NCBI RefSeq assembly: GCF_042408735.1
Contig: NZ_JBHOQV010000198.1
Coordinates: forward strand, 1 to 64,000
Origin: Thermogemmatispora sp042408735
GTDB lineage: Bacteria > Chloroflexota > Ktedonobacteria > Ktedonobacterales > Ktedonobacteraceae
Reading direction: 5' to 3'
Length of the DNA stretch: 64,000 nt
A program made the position numbers and the translations under genes. The notes under the pieces were generated by a model, which was not told the DNA's origin, searched no databases, and saw only the letters and a program-made list of their open reading frames with translations. Of this stretch, positions 53,679 through 62,343 are shown in pieces (within the stretch, counting starts at the first letter, position 1; every line of letters starts with the position of its first letter).

Positions 53679-54341
53679 AGATATATACACTCCCTACTAT
53701 GTTTTTGCTCCTTCTGAGCTTCATCCAGATCCTCTCTTGTCCTTCGGCAGAGCGCTCTCTTGCCTCTCCCCATTCGTCAACCTGCCGCAGCGCGGCGCTG
53801 CCCTGCAGCTTCTTTGCCCTCGCTCCAACCTCGCCAGCTCGGCTACCCACACAGGTGCTCGCCAGTCGGGTTGGCCTGGGAGACGATTGCAAGTGCTTCT
53901 CTATTGTTGTACGTTTTTGCGAGCCAATTTTTCAAGGCTTCGGCGGCCAATTTTAGACATATTTCCCATTTTTCTTAAGATTTCTTGTGTAATCACCCCA
54001 ATAAAGAGCCTCCTGAAGACGACTGCCACCCTTCTACAATTTTACAGCTCGCCTGGTAAGAAGCGGGCGGTGAAATTGATTATGTATATCTATAAATAGT
54101 AGATACCCCGGAGAGGTTCCCAGAAAGATGCAAAGGAGGTATCGAAAGTAAAAGGTGTTTGAAATGAATGAGTGTGCGCGGGCATCGAGGAAGTGCCGGC
54201 TGGCCTGCAGGAGAAGAGCAGGCTTTTGGTGGTCCGTGGGGGAGGAGTATCGCCTTGCTCTGAGGGGCGGCGGGCGCGGTCGCCTGGTATCTTTCTTTGT
54301 GAGAAGCCATGATCGCGCCCGCACCGTCAGGCAAGCCTTCT
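53679..54341. other. Intergenic region with an AT-rich segment
   Basis: No confident gene. The part from about 53900 to 54140 is markedly AT-richer than the surroundings. A 68-codon frame at 54164-54370 (start MNECARASRKCRLACRRR) has AAAGGTG upstream and AAAGGAGGT a little earlier, but it runs into the DUF2330 gene on the opposite strand, so it is noted only as a possibility. Confidence 0.4.
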
Positions 54342-55490
54342 TTAGGAGCGAGACTGGAAGGACCGTCTGAGACTGCCGCCTCCGTGGGTCCGATGGTGCC
54401 AGAAGAAGAGAGCGGCGACGAGCAGCAGGAAGATGCTCACTTCCAGCAACAGGGGCAGACTGCCCACGGGCAAAGCGGGTAGCCATCCGGGTAGAGCGGC
54501 GTTCGCCTGGGACGAGCGCAGGGGCGGAGTACCGAAGGGAACGCCGTGCAGCAGTCCCGGCTGGGGAGTAACCTGTAGGTCGTAGCTGACCTGGCTTGCT
54601 GGGGCCGACAGGCTGAGATAAGTGAGCCAGCTTCCTGGCCAGACCCAGCTCATATGACGGTCGCTGACCAGGTCGTGATAGAGGGAGGCATTCAGTGGCT
54701 CTTGCAGGAGGATCTGCAAACCTGGAGCGCCGGGTACCTCGCTGCCTACCGGCGACAGTCCTAGATGGTAAGCCCAGTCACTCGTATAGAGTGGCTGATC
54801 GGTCAACAGGAACAGGTCGGCGTTCACCGTATCGGTCCCGACCGCCAACACCTCTAATGGCACCCACAGCCGAGGCAGGCGCATCGTGATCAACAGCGGC
54901 GTGCCGTCTCCCTGGGTCAATCCCCGCTGACGGGCCTGCGCGGCATCGAACTGGACGGCCATGAAAAAAGGACTGGCTTGAGCGTAGACCAGCAGGTGGG
55001 CCCGTGTCTCCTCGTCAAGCAGAAAGCCCTGCTGGGTGGCCCAGTCGAGCACCGCCGTGCCGCTCCCCTTGATCACTGTGATGTTGAGAGCCTCGATTTG
55101 TGTCTTTTGCACCACCTGCACTCCCGCTGCACTCAAGGGCGCGCTCTGTGACTCCACGCCCCGAATCAGGCGCTGCTGAGCCTCGAGAGCCAGGCGCTGC
55201 AGGCTCCAGGCCCCGCCCTCCTGAATGCTGAGCGGAGCCGTTGGCAACGGCACGACCCAGCCGAGGCGACTGGCATCCCCCTGGTAAGCGAAGCTAGTCA
55301 GATAATACTCGATGCCCGCGTGCCAGGCGACCAGGGTAGTTGCCCGTTGCAGGCGGACGCTGCCGTTGGGAGCCAGCAGTCCGCCGCAGGCCAGAGCTGA
55401 CTCTATCTGCGAAAAAGTCAGCAGCGAGCAGACTAAAACGGCGAGCAGCCCCTTCCAGAGACGAGACCTTCTTCTGCTTCTTCTTGACAT
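54342..55490 (-). CDS. DUF2330 domain-containing secreted, membrane-anchored protein
   Basis: A 382-residue protein. After a basic start (MSRRSRRRSRLWKG) there is a signal peptide ending near ALACGG, then the DUF2330 pattern CGGLLAPNGSVRLQRATTLVAW, LTSFAYQGDASRLGWVVPLP and FMAVQFDAAQ. A C-terminal membrane helix (LPLLLEVSIFLLLVAALFFW) followed by a basic tail anchors it with the bulk outside. The ATG at 55490 has AAGGAGGTG about 9 bases upstream. Function of DUF2330 is unknown; the family is found in the cell envelope of varied bacteria. Confidence 0.8.
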   Translation of the reverse strand: MSRRSRRRSRLWKGLLAVLVCSLLTFSQIESALACGGLLAPNGSVRLQRATTLVAWHAGIEYYLTSFAYQGDASRLGWVVPLPTAPLSIQEGGAWSLQRLALEAQQRLIRGVESQSAPLSAAGVQVVQKTQIEALNITVIKGSGTAVLDWATQQGFLLDEETRAHLLVYAQASPFFMAVQFDAAQARQRGLTQGDGTPLLITMRLPRLWVPLEVLAVGTDTVNADLFLLTDQPLYTSDWAYHLGLSPVGSEVPGAPGLQILLQEPLNASLYHDLVSDRHMSWVWPGSWLTYLSLSAPASQVSYDLQVTPQPGLLHGVPFGTPPLRSSQANAALPGWLPALPVGSLPLLLEVSIFLLLVAALFFWHHRTHGGGSLRRSFQSRS

Positions 55491-55636
55491 AGCTGGGCAC
55501 CTCCTTGGCGGGTAGACTCCATCCACCCAGGAGACGAGGCCCGCGCCCTAAAAGTTCCGCTCCTTGCCGGGGTCGCTCGCTCTTCTTCTATAGCATTCTG
55601 CCCGTCCTCTTGCTGGCTTCCCCTGCTCAGCGATGA

Positions 55637-56464
55637 CTATTTGCCGCTGTGGCCCAGAATGTAGATATTGATAAAGAAGTAGAGCGTCATGGTCACCCCA
55701 ACAAGGGTGACGAAGAGACGGACCCAGCGCTGATCGATTTTACGGGCGTAGTAGGCGCCGCCGTAGCCGCCGATGATCGCTCCCACCACCATCAGCAGAC
55801 CGTGGAGCCACAAGACCGCGCCGGCCAGCGCAAAGGTGATCACGGCCACCCCGTTGATCAGGCCCGCCAGCAGGGTCTTGAGGCCGTTCATCTCGTGGAT
55901 ATCCTCCATGCCCATCATCCCCAGGGTGGCCAGCATCAAAATACCGATCCCGCCGCCAAAATAGCCTCCATAGGTGGCAATCAGCAGCTGGAAGAAAGAG
56001 ACACTGATCAACTTGAGAGGAGTGAGCTTCTCCGCGCTCAGGGCCGGGCTGCTCGTAGTTGTCGCCGGCTTCGTGCGTCGCCTGCGCAAAAGGGCGGTCA
56101 GCTGCGGACTGACGGCAAAGAGTACTGTGGCAATCAGGAGCAAGGGTGGAATCAGCAACGTAAAGGTCTGCTGAGGAGTGCGCAGCAGCAGCAGTGCGCC
56201 CAGCACGCCACCGATCAGGCTGGTGCCTCCAAGCACCAATATCAAGGCTCGCGGCTGCCGGGCCAGCTCGCGGCGGTAGGCGCCGGCGCTGGCCACCACC
56301 CCGGGCCAAAGGGCGACTGTATTAGTGGCGTTAGCGTTAATAGAAGGCACTCCGACGAAGATCAGGGCAGGAAATCCGATGAAGCTTCCTCCACCGGCAA
56401 CCGAATTCAACATGCCGCCGAGCATCGCGGCCACAAAGAGCAGAATGGCCTGTGCAAGGGTCAT
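55637..56464 (-). CDS. Sulfite exporter TauE/SafE family membrane protein
   Basis: A 275-residue polytopic protein with about eight membrane segments. The repeat motif LGGMLNSVAGGGSFIGFPAL and the second YGGYFGGGIGILMLATLGMMG are the paired glycine-rich signatures of TauE/SafE transporters. It exports sulfur-containing or small organic anions. The ATG at 56464 matches the family N-terminus (MTLAQAILLFVAAML), with AAAGGAAAG upstream; the open frame continues 56 codons further without support. It lies after a truncated MFS transporter on the same strand. Confidence 0.9.
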   Translation of the reverse strand: MTLAQAILLFVAAMLGGMLNSVAGGGSFIGFPALIFVGVPSINANATNTVALWPGVVASAGAYRRELARQPRALILVLGGTSLIGGVLGALLLLRTPQQTFTLLIPPLLLIATVLFAVSPQLTALLRRRRTKPATTTSSPALSAEKLTPLKLISVSFFQLLIATYGGYFGGGIGILMLATLGMMGMEDIHEMNGLKTLLAGLINGVAVITFALAGAVLWLHGLLMVVGAIIGGYGGAYYARKIDQRWVRLFVTLVGVTMTLYFFINIYILGHSGK

Positions 56465-56668
56465 AGACGTATTCCAACTTTCCTTTGTGAGGATGATCTT
56501 GCTGTAATCATAGCAGCAAAAAAGCTGGAAAAAGGAGAGGCTCCGGCTCTCACGGCGAGCTACGGCCTGTCCCTGGCGGAATCGCTCCCGCTGGCGGAGG
56601 CGTGTCAGGAATCGGGGCCTCTCTGCCTGCATAGAGCCGAAGCCAGGAGAGAGCAGGCGGCCAGCGGC

Positions 56669-58045
56669 CTAATGACCAGGCTCAGTCAGGCCGAGTTGGC
56701 GACTGCGCCGCTCCTCCTTGCCGCGCACCAGTGAGGTCCCTACGCCGATGGCAGCAATCAGGGCGCAGACCAGCAAAGCGCTCTGGAAGGCGTGGCTGAA
56801 GGTCTGCTCAAGTGCGGCTGCCTGAGCGGCGGGGAGCGAACCGTGTGCGCGCAGGATCACAAGCTGTAGCCCGGCGCTGGCCCCGCCCAGACTGGTGAAG
56901 ATCGCCCCAGCAAGGGCTACGCTGATGCTCTGGCCCATCGTCCGGCCTGTTGCCAGGAAGCCGGAAGCGCTGCCCTGCTGCTCACGCGGAGCGTCACCCA
57001 TCAGCGCGCTGCTGTTGGGCGATTGGAAGATGGCCTGCCCCATCCCAGTGACCACCAGACGCCAAACGATATCCCAGATCGAGCTGTGAGCGTTGAGCTG
57101 GCCCAGCAAAATCAATCCCAGACACGAGATTGCCAGTCCACTGGCCGCCAACCAGCGCGAGCCGATCCGGTCCGCAAGGCTCCCGCTGAGCGGCGCAATG
57201 CAGGCCAGGGTGATGGGCAGCGGCGTCAGCAGGAGGCCAGCTACCTCAGTCGGGAAGCCGTGTAGCTGTTCCAGATAGAACGGCATCAGGAAGCTGACCG
57301 CGAAGAGTGACATGAAGCAGAGGATCAGGCTGATGTTGGCAGAGAGGAAGACCCGCCGCCGCAACAGAGAAAAGTCGATCACCGGATAAGCAACCCGTTG
57401 CTCAACGAAGTAGAGCGCGACCAGCGCCGCCAGGCCAACCAGCAAACTGACGAGGACAAAGGGCGAGAGCCAGCCCAGCTCCTGGCCAAAGGAGAGGGCG
57501 AGCGTGAGGCAGGCCAGGCCCAGGCCCAGTGTCAGCGCGCCCAACGGGTCGAAGCGTCCCTGGCGCTGGGTGTGGCGCTCCTTCAGCAGGAACCAGGTCG
57601 CCAGAAGACCGATGATGCCTACCGGGACGTTCACGTAGAAAATCCAACGCCAGGAGAGGTAAGTCGTAATCACACCGCCCACGGTCGGACCGACGCTGAC
57701 CCCAAGAGCAACGTTGATTGCGTTAAGCCCCAAAGCTCGCCCACGCTCCGAGGGCGGAAAGGCGCTGGTCAACATGGCCGGCGAGATGGCCATCATCAGG
57801 GCGCCACCAATGCCCTGGAAGCCACGGGCGATGACCAGGAAGAGGAGCGAGGGCGCCGCACCACAAATGGCCGACCCCAGGGTGAAGATGATTAGCCCCA
57901 GGAACCAAACCGGCTTTTGCCCAATCATGTCGGCCAACCGTCCGGCAGTCAACAGCATAGATGCCGTGGCCACCAGGTAGGCAATGGTCACCCATTCCAC
58001 CGTCCCATTGAGAGGAACATGAAAATAGCTTGATATGGCAGGCAA
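56669..58045 (-). CDS. MFS transporter of the DHA2 (EmrB/QacA) family, 5'-truncated
   Basis: A 458-residue, 13-segment drug:H+ antiporter relative. Motifs: GRLADMIGQKPVWFLG, ARGFQGIGGALMMAISPAMLTSAFPPSERGRALG and GPTVGGVITTYLSWRWIFYVNVP. The reading frame enters at ...LVNISLPAISSYFHV, which corresponds to the end of the first helix of DHA2 proteins; the start codon and most of helix 1 are missing, and an in-frame stop lies just upstream at about 58087. The break coincides with the 3' end of the serine recombinase gene, which runs 58 bases into this gene. The transporter is therefore probably disrupted; the TTG at 58045 is only a formal start. Confidence 0.82.
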   Translation of the reverse strand: MPAISSYFHVPLNGTVEWVTIAYLVATASMLLTAGRLADMIGQKPVWFLGLIIFTLGSAICGAAPSLLFLVIARGFQGIGGALMMAISPAMLTSAFPPSERGRALGLNAINVALGVSVGPTVGGVITTYLSWRWIFYVNVPVGIIGLLATWFLLKERHTQRQGRFDPLGALTLGLGLACLTLALSFGQELGWLSPFVLVSLLVGLAALVALYFVEQRVAYPVIDFSLLRRRVFLSANISLILCFMSLFAVSFLMPFYLEQLHGFPTEVAGLLLTPLPITLACIAPLSGSLADRIGSRWLAASGLAISCLGLILLGQLNAHSSIWDIVWRLVVTGMGQAIFQSPNSSALMGDAPREQQGSASGFLATGRTMGQSISVALAGAIFTSLGGASAGLQLVILRAHGSLPAAQAAALEQTFSHAFQSALLVCALIAAIGVGTSLVRGKEERRSRQLGLTEPGH

Positions 58046-60060
58046 GCTGATGTTGACCAGGTGGTATGGTAGGCGATCCTGGAGTTATAGATATGTCGCT
58101 CAAAGTCCTCCTCCTTTAGGCCCAACTCTCTAAGACACTCGATATCCTTGAATGCAAACCATTTTTCAAAGGAGCGGCGTGGCCTGCCCGGTCTGACTAA
58201 GCCTCTCTTGTTAGCTTCCGAGGTAATGCTTCCCCAGGTCCTCCTGGGCAAGGCTTTTAAGATTTCCAACTGTGGGGCTGTTGGGTAGAGCTTTGTAAGC
58301 AAAGACAGCTCTTCCTCTGTCCACGACCTCCTCCCTCCAACGGGGCGCAGAAAAATGGCCTCTTCCGTGCCCCACGAAGGCCACTTCCATTCAACTCGGA
58401 TGGCATACAGATGTGGACTCAGGTAATGGAGGGAGAGCTGAGCGATGAGGAGCTGGAGCAGGGTTTGACGTAGCTCAAAGGGCTTGTGTGACCACTGCTC
58501 TTCCAGCCGGGCTAGCTCTTCTTCCAAAGTTCCTAAGATCGGCTTCTCCTGTGATATCCTCTCCAGTTCCCTCTTCGCCTCCTCTCTCATGTCTATATAT
58601 TTTTCTATCCTTTGCTCTACCTCTGTGATGGCCTTCTGTGAATGCATATGGTTTAGACCATCAATAGCTGAGTCAATGGCCATTTGAATGGCATCTATCT
58701 TTTTTTGCAACTTTATTTGATGGGACCTCCATCTCTCCATCTCTTCTTCTTGCTGCCTCTTAATATCCAAAATGCTAGCACGGCGTAATTTCTTGAAAAG
58801 GTTCTCTACAACTGCTCCCTCTATGATATCCGCGTCCACGGAGAGAATATACTCCTCTCCGAGCTGCAGAGGGTGATATTTCACCACCTTATAATACCAG
58901 CCTCCTGCTCCCTCCTCGTAGCGTGCCCACCTGACTGATCCATCAGGCGAGGTGAGGTTGAGAAGGGGTTTCCTCTCTTCCGGTGAGTCCTTTCGACTAT
59001 AGTGTGCAGTCTTCGTTCTCCCGGTAGGGGTCCCATCTGGCCACGTGTCTCGCAAGTGGCGATATACCTCCCAGAAAATCTCTTCTGGAACGATTGGCGG
59101 GTGGTTATTCTTTATGCAGATCTCCTCGCCTGCTACCTGCCTTCGGAAGACTCCAATGTAGGTCTCGTTTACAAGTAGCCTCGCCAGAGATGCCTTAGAA
59201 AGGCTGTAGCCTTCAGCAGTAGGTGTGAGCTGCGAGCAGTGCTTAGGCTTTTGCCCTGGGGGAAAGGGCGGAAACACAGCAGGCATTGCAGCTAATTCTT
59301 TATAAAGTTTTCTAAAGTTGTATCCGAGCTCTATAAATCTCTCAAAAATCCTTCTTACAATTCTTGCATGAGGTTCGTATGGTACGAATTTCTTATAAAA
59401 TTCACTCTCCTTCTCTTCGCAGACCATGTATCCGACAGGAACATTTCCCAGCCCGCCCCACTTGCCGTTACTGACAACCTTCGCTCTCCTTGCAAGCATT
59501 GTGTATTTCACGTGATGAGTGATATACCAGGAGGCCATTTGCACTTCAAATCGGAATAAAAGAACATGATGTTCATTTGAGAAGTTATATGTAAACCCCT
59601 TGCTAGCAACATGAAGCAAGCAATTATTCTCTCTACAGAGCTTAACGAAGCGATTGGAGTCGATTCCGTCCTCGTCACGGAAAAGCCGATCAATTGACCA
59701 GGTCAGTACAACCCCAATTCTTCCCTCTTCAATCCAGTTGCAGATCGTCTGGAGACCTGGCCGGCGCTCAATGGGCCAGGTCCCTGATGCGCTTTTGATC
59801 CTCTTGTTACCGTCTTTATCGATCACTTCATTCTCGATAAAGAGGTAGACTTTTCCTGTTGATCCGTCATCCTTGAACCCTAACTTGTTCTTTGCATATT
59901 CAAGCATATCTATCGTCTGTGAGATATGTGACTGAATGTTCTCAATCACCTGATCTCGATCGGACTGTCTCGCGTATATGCAGGCATCTCTCTTTATATC
60001 AATGACAGGATTGAAGAGATCCTCGTGGCTCATGATCCTCTTTGAATTTTGCTGCTTCAT
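57988..60060 (-). CDS. Large serine recombinase (site-specific integrase/resolvase)
   Basis: A 690-residue serine recombinase. The catalytic motif YARQSDRD (nucleophile Ser near residue 30) and the TWSIDRLFRD segment mark the resolvase domain, followed by a recombinase domain (NVPVGYMVCEEKE... SLSKASLARLLVNETYIGVF), a coiled coil (about 440-540) and a Myb/SANT-like helix-turn-helix SWTEEELSLLTKLYP. The zinc ribbon lacks cysteines. AAGGAGGACAGGCA precedes the ATG at 60060. The last residues (LPYQAIFMFLSMGRWNG) read through the MFS gene in another frame, so the natural C-terminus has probably changed on integration. Confidence 0.9.
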   Translation of the reverse strand: MKQQNSKRIMSHEDLFNPVIDIKRDACIYARQSDRDQVIENIQSHISQTIDMLEYAKNKLGFKDDGSTGKVYLFIENEVIDKDGNKRIKSASGTWPIERRPGLQTICNWIEEGRIGVVLTWSIDRLFRDEDGIDSNRFVKLCRENNCLLHVASKGFTYNFSNEHHVLLFRFEVQMASWYITHHVKYTMLARRAKVVSNGKWGGLGNVPVGYMVCEEKESEFYKKFVPYEPHARIVRRIFERFIELGYNFRKLYKELAAMPAVFPPFPPGQKPKHCSQLTPTAEGYSLSKASLARLLVNETYIGVFRRQVAGEEICIKNNHPPIVPEEIFWEVYRHLRDTWPDGTPTGRTKTAHYSRKDSPEERKPLLNLTSPDGSVRWARYEEGAGGWYYKVVKYHPLQLGEEYILSVDADIIEGAVVENLFKKLRRASILDIKRQQEEEMERWRSHQIKLQKKIDAIQMAIDSAIDGLNHMHSQKAITEVEQRIEKYIDMREEAKRELERISQEKPILGTLEEELARLEEQWSHKPFELRQTLLQLLIAQLSLHYLSPHLYAIRVEWKWPSWGTEEAIFLRPVGGRRSWTEEELSLLTKLYPTAPQLEILKALPRRTWGSITSEANKRGLVRPGRPRRSFEKWFAFKDIECLRELGLKEEDFERHIYNSRIAYHTTWSTSACLPYQAIFMFLSMGRWNG

Positions 60061-60205
60061 TGCCTGTCCTCCTTCTCCTCTGGTGAGCCTTTGGTTTGGT
60101 AGCAGTTTTCTCTGTGCTCTGGGTATGCTGCTCATTCCCGCGCGGTGGAGCCAGGAAGAGAGCTACTAAGGTGTCTTGGATGGCCTTCAGCTCTGCTTCC
60201 GTCAT
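59999..60205 (-). CDS. Small protein of unknown function overlapping the recombinase start
   Basis: A 68-residue frame starting ATG at 60205 with AGGAGG 7 bases upstream. The first half (MTEAELKAIQDTLVALFLAPP) is likely helical; the second half is Lys/Arg/Gln-rich with an RRRR cluster, suggesting nucleic-acid binding. Its 3' end overlaps the recombinase start by 62 bases in another frame, so it is probably translated first from the same message. Unrecognised; a recombinase accessory or regulator is a guess. Confidence 0.5.
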   Translation of the reverse strand: MTEAELKAIQDTLVALFLAPPRGNEQHTQSTEKTATKPKAHQRRRRTGNEAAKFKEDHEPRGSLQSCH

Positions 60206-60476
60206 GGCCTTCCTCCTCAGTGTGCTTGGCTCTGAGGAAGGCCATAGCAAAGCGAGGCATGGAAAAGTTTGGAAAGATTCTCTGGTAGAGTATTTCCCCT
60301 TGATCGGTGAGATTCTCCATGACCCGGGTAGGACAAAGCGCAGAGATGCATCTTGGGTCAGCTCTGCAGCAGCCTTAGTTAGTCGGCACCGGGCTACAAT
60401 TGGCTTTGCTCCTGCGAAGTAGTCATGATGAGATCTGTAACCAGTCAAGATATCATCAGTAAAAGATCATCTTAAC

Positions 60477-60504
60477 AGTATCATAAGGACCACTAAGAAG
60501 TCAA
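60477..60504 (-). promoter_or_regulatory. Promoter reading toward the recombinase operon
   Basis: On the minus strand TTGACT (60504-60499) and GATACT (60482-60477) are 16 bp apart. It would drive the 68-residue gene and the recombinase, back to back with the promoter at 60515. Confidence 0.5.
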
Positions 60505-60514
60505 CACCATCTAA

Positions 60515-60543
60515 GTGACAGGTCTGTGAGCCAGTGCTATAAT
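60515..60543 (+). promoter_or_regulatory. Promoter of the HTH/excisionase-like gene
   Basis: GTGACA (60515-60520) and a perfect TATAAT (60538-60543) are 17 bp apart, with the extended -10 element TGC directly before it. Confidence 0.7.
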
Positions 60544-60608
60544 GCCGATGTCGAGGTGGCTGGAGCCTCCCAGGGCAAGCCAAAATCTCAGCATCTAGGG
60601 AGAAAGCT

Positions 60609-60815
60609 ATGAGTGAGCTAAGTAAGAAAGATTGTGTCTCGCTTGAGGAGGCTATGAAGGAGCTGGGAGTCGTCAGAAACACCTTCAATATGTACCTGGT
60701 AGCTCTTGGTATACCAAAACATAAGTTCCCTCTGGACCGGAGGCTTTTCATTACGAAGGAGGATTTCAGCAGATTGAAGAAGTTTCTAGAAGAAAATAAG
60801 TCTCCTCGGAGCTAG
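60609..60815 (+). CDS. Small helix-turn-helix (MerR/excisionase-like) DNA-binding protein
   Basis: A 68-residue protein with GGGAGAAAG 8 bases before the ATG. SLEEAMKELGVVRNTFNMYLVALGI reads as a helix-turn-helix like those of MerR/excisionase proteins, and FPLDRRLFITKEDFSRLKKFLEE resembles the wing and following helix. It is divergent from the recombinase operon with face-to-face promoters, the arrangement of an element's recombination-directionality factor or repressor. The family fit is by pattern only. Confidence 0.68.
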   Translation: MSELSKKDCVSLEEAMKELGVVRNTFNMYLVALGIPKHKFPLDRRLFITKEDFSRLKKFLEENKSPRS

Positions 60816-60926
60816 GGGCAGGACAAGCCTGCCATCTGTGCAGATTAGGTGCAGATAGCAGACCGCAGCTACCTGTATTTGCACATCGCTTTGCTCAGTG
60901 GGTGCTGCGTTGGGATGCAAGTCCAG

Positions 60927-60961
60927 CCCCTCTGTGGTGCATCCATTGCACCACAGAGGGG
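60927..60961. repeat. Perfect 15-bp inverted repeat (hairpin)
   Basis: The arms CCCCTCTGTGGTGCA (60927-60941) and TGCACCACAGAGGGG (60947-60961) are exact inverted repeats with a 5-base loop (TCCAT). The stem is long and regular. It is followed by AGGGGTTTA without a true T-run. Confidence 0.85.
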
Positions 60962-60980
60962 AGGGGTTTATCTTGCACTA

Positions 60981-61045
60981 CCCCGAGGGGCCGCGATGAG
61001 CTGGCTCTGCTCTCCGGGTCTGCTCACCCTGGCGGCCCCTCGGGG
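60981..61045. repeat. Perfect 14-bp inverted repeat with 37-bp spacer
   Basis: The arms CCCCGAGGGGCCGC (60981-60994) and GCGGCCCCTCGGGG (61032-61045) are exact inverted repeats; each arm also contains the near-palindrome CCCCGAGGGG. It lies 19 bases beyond the previous hairpin. Confidence 0.85.
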
Positions 61046-61652
61046 TTGTACGCTGTCGCGTGGTAGTCAATAGAGAGACAAGGCTTCTCAGGCTGCCAGC
61101 AGCTTCCTGTCTGCGTCTGGCGCACTAGCTTCTCCAGCTCTGCGCAGAGCTACCCAATGCATTCTTGGCGTGCTGGCACAAGCGATCAAGAGAGGTCGCA
61201 CCTGTTCCCTCAGCAGCCAGCTTTCATCAACGCGATGGCGGGCTTAGCTGAGCAGATGGTTCCGATGTGCACGGCTGACCCGCTTTCCCCGCTGAACGCT
61301 TTGCAGCTACCAGCTCAGTCAGTCTTCCAGGACGGCTTGGCCCGGAGTCATGGCCCTGATCGCTCTGACCCATTGCTGCTACGCGGACTAAGAGGCGTCA
61401 CAGGTGGGTGAGGGAGACAGACGGCTGCTCATCTGGCCCTTCTTGGCAGGGGTGAGGCTGCCTGTGGAGGTAGAAGCGAGGGATATCTGTTCATCTAACA
61501 GATCCTCCTCCGTGGGACAGGATTGTGTGACGCAAGCCAGTGTAGGGGCTGGTATCTCTGTCTCGGGCGAGTGTTGTGGCATCGCCCTGCAGGGCAGTAT
61601 GCCCCACAGGGCGACACCTGCGTCGCGAGGCGTCGCAAGATAAAGCTCGGTG

Positions 61653-62189
61653 CTAACAGAGTAGAGGCAGTTTCCCGCGCTGCTCTGCCTCGAGAATGTC
61701 TCTGATCAGCTCAGCGTGATCAAGAAAAAGAGGGGGTAAGTCCGTGATGCCAAAGATCTCTAGTCGGAGGACGCTGCTCCCGGGCCTGCCGGCCTCTAGG
61801 AGACGCTGTAGATCGCAGTCGACCAGGTAGACCAGAGAGAGGACCTGTGCGCGCTTGGCCGGCGAGGTCTGGAGAAAGCGGGGATCACGCTCGGGCCGTA
61901 AGAGGCCAAAAAGTCCGGCGAGTTGCCAGCGCAGGATGCCGCTGGCTTGCAGCTTGCGGTTGAGGATACCATTGGTGTGGCTGGGCAAAATCTCTGTCAA
62001 ACCCAGCTCTTCGCGCAAGGCGCGCAGGAAAGCCTGGTCAGCGCGCTCTCCCCAGTGCATTTTTTCCCCGAGCAAGGCATAGCACTCTTCGTCTTCACGC
62101 ACGATCAGAGCGATGTGTGTGCGGGACGGGTTCGTCAAGATAAGATCGAGGCCGATGGCAAAGCGAGCGTCCTCCTGGCGTAACGGCAT
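61653..62189 (-). CDS. Nudix-hydrolase-like protein with altered Nudix box
   Basis: A 178-residue protein resembling the Nudix fold: beta strands DLILTNPSRTHIALIVRE, then GEKMHWGERADQAFLRALREELGL where the Nudix box (Gx5Ex7REUxEExGU) is expected. The metal-binding EE pair (60-61) and the first Glu (48) are kept, but the Glu of RE is Ala and the leading Gly is shifted, so pyrophosphatase activity is uncertain. The ATG at 62189 has AAGGAG upstream. It lies downstream of a LuxR-type gene and a methyltransferase gene on the same strand. Confidence 0.65.
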   Translation of the reverse strand: MPLRQEDARFAIGLDLILTNPSRTHIALIVREDEECYALLGEKMHWGERADQAFLRALREELGLTEILPSHTNGILNRKLQASGILRWQLAGLFGLLRPERDPRFLQTSPAKRAQVLSLVYLVDCDLQRLLEAGRPGSSVLRLEIFGITDLPPLFLDHAELIRDILEAEQRGKLPLLC

Positions 62190-62343
62190 AGATGTCAACT
62201 CCTTCCTCCGATGATCGAGTGCAAAAGCGGCTGAGAGAAGGCGCCTGGGCGCTTGTGCCGTGCAAGTGCCAGCTTGCACCAAGCAAGCGCCCAGGACACC
62301 ACCGGCTGGCTTCCTTGCCCTGTGCAACGGCAGGGATAAGAGA

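Larger units (their letters stand above)
58046..60815. mobile_element. Integrated element with serine recombinase, inserted in an MFS gene
   Basis: One edge lies near 58050-58090, where the MFS coding sequence breaks. The element carries the recombinase, a small overlapping gene, divergent promoters and an HTH gene on the other strand. Its base composition is visibly AT-richer than the flanks. The other edge is not defined; the hairpin-rich stretch 60816-61652 may include it. The missing 5' part of the MFS gene is not found in the window. Confidence 0.55.
60816..61652. other. Non-coding region rich in inverted repeats
   Basis: About 840 bases with no supported gene but several strong inverted repeats (60927-60961, 60981-61045 and TCGCCCTG/CAGGGCGA at 61582-61614). 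Plus-strand frames at 61157-61643 lack ribosome-binding sites. It may hold the far end of the integrated element or a structured RNA. Confidence 0.5.

Noticed and set aside
53737..54099. 120-codon plus-strand frame in the AT-rich gap
   Set aside because: No convincing start signal, composition unlike a protein, and no plausible neighbour.
61157..61643. Plus-strand frames in the hairpin-rich region after the integrated element
   Set aside because: No ribosome-binding sites; one overlaps inverted repeats, favouring non-coding function.
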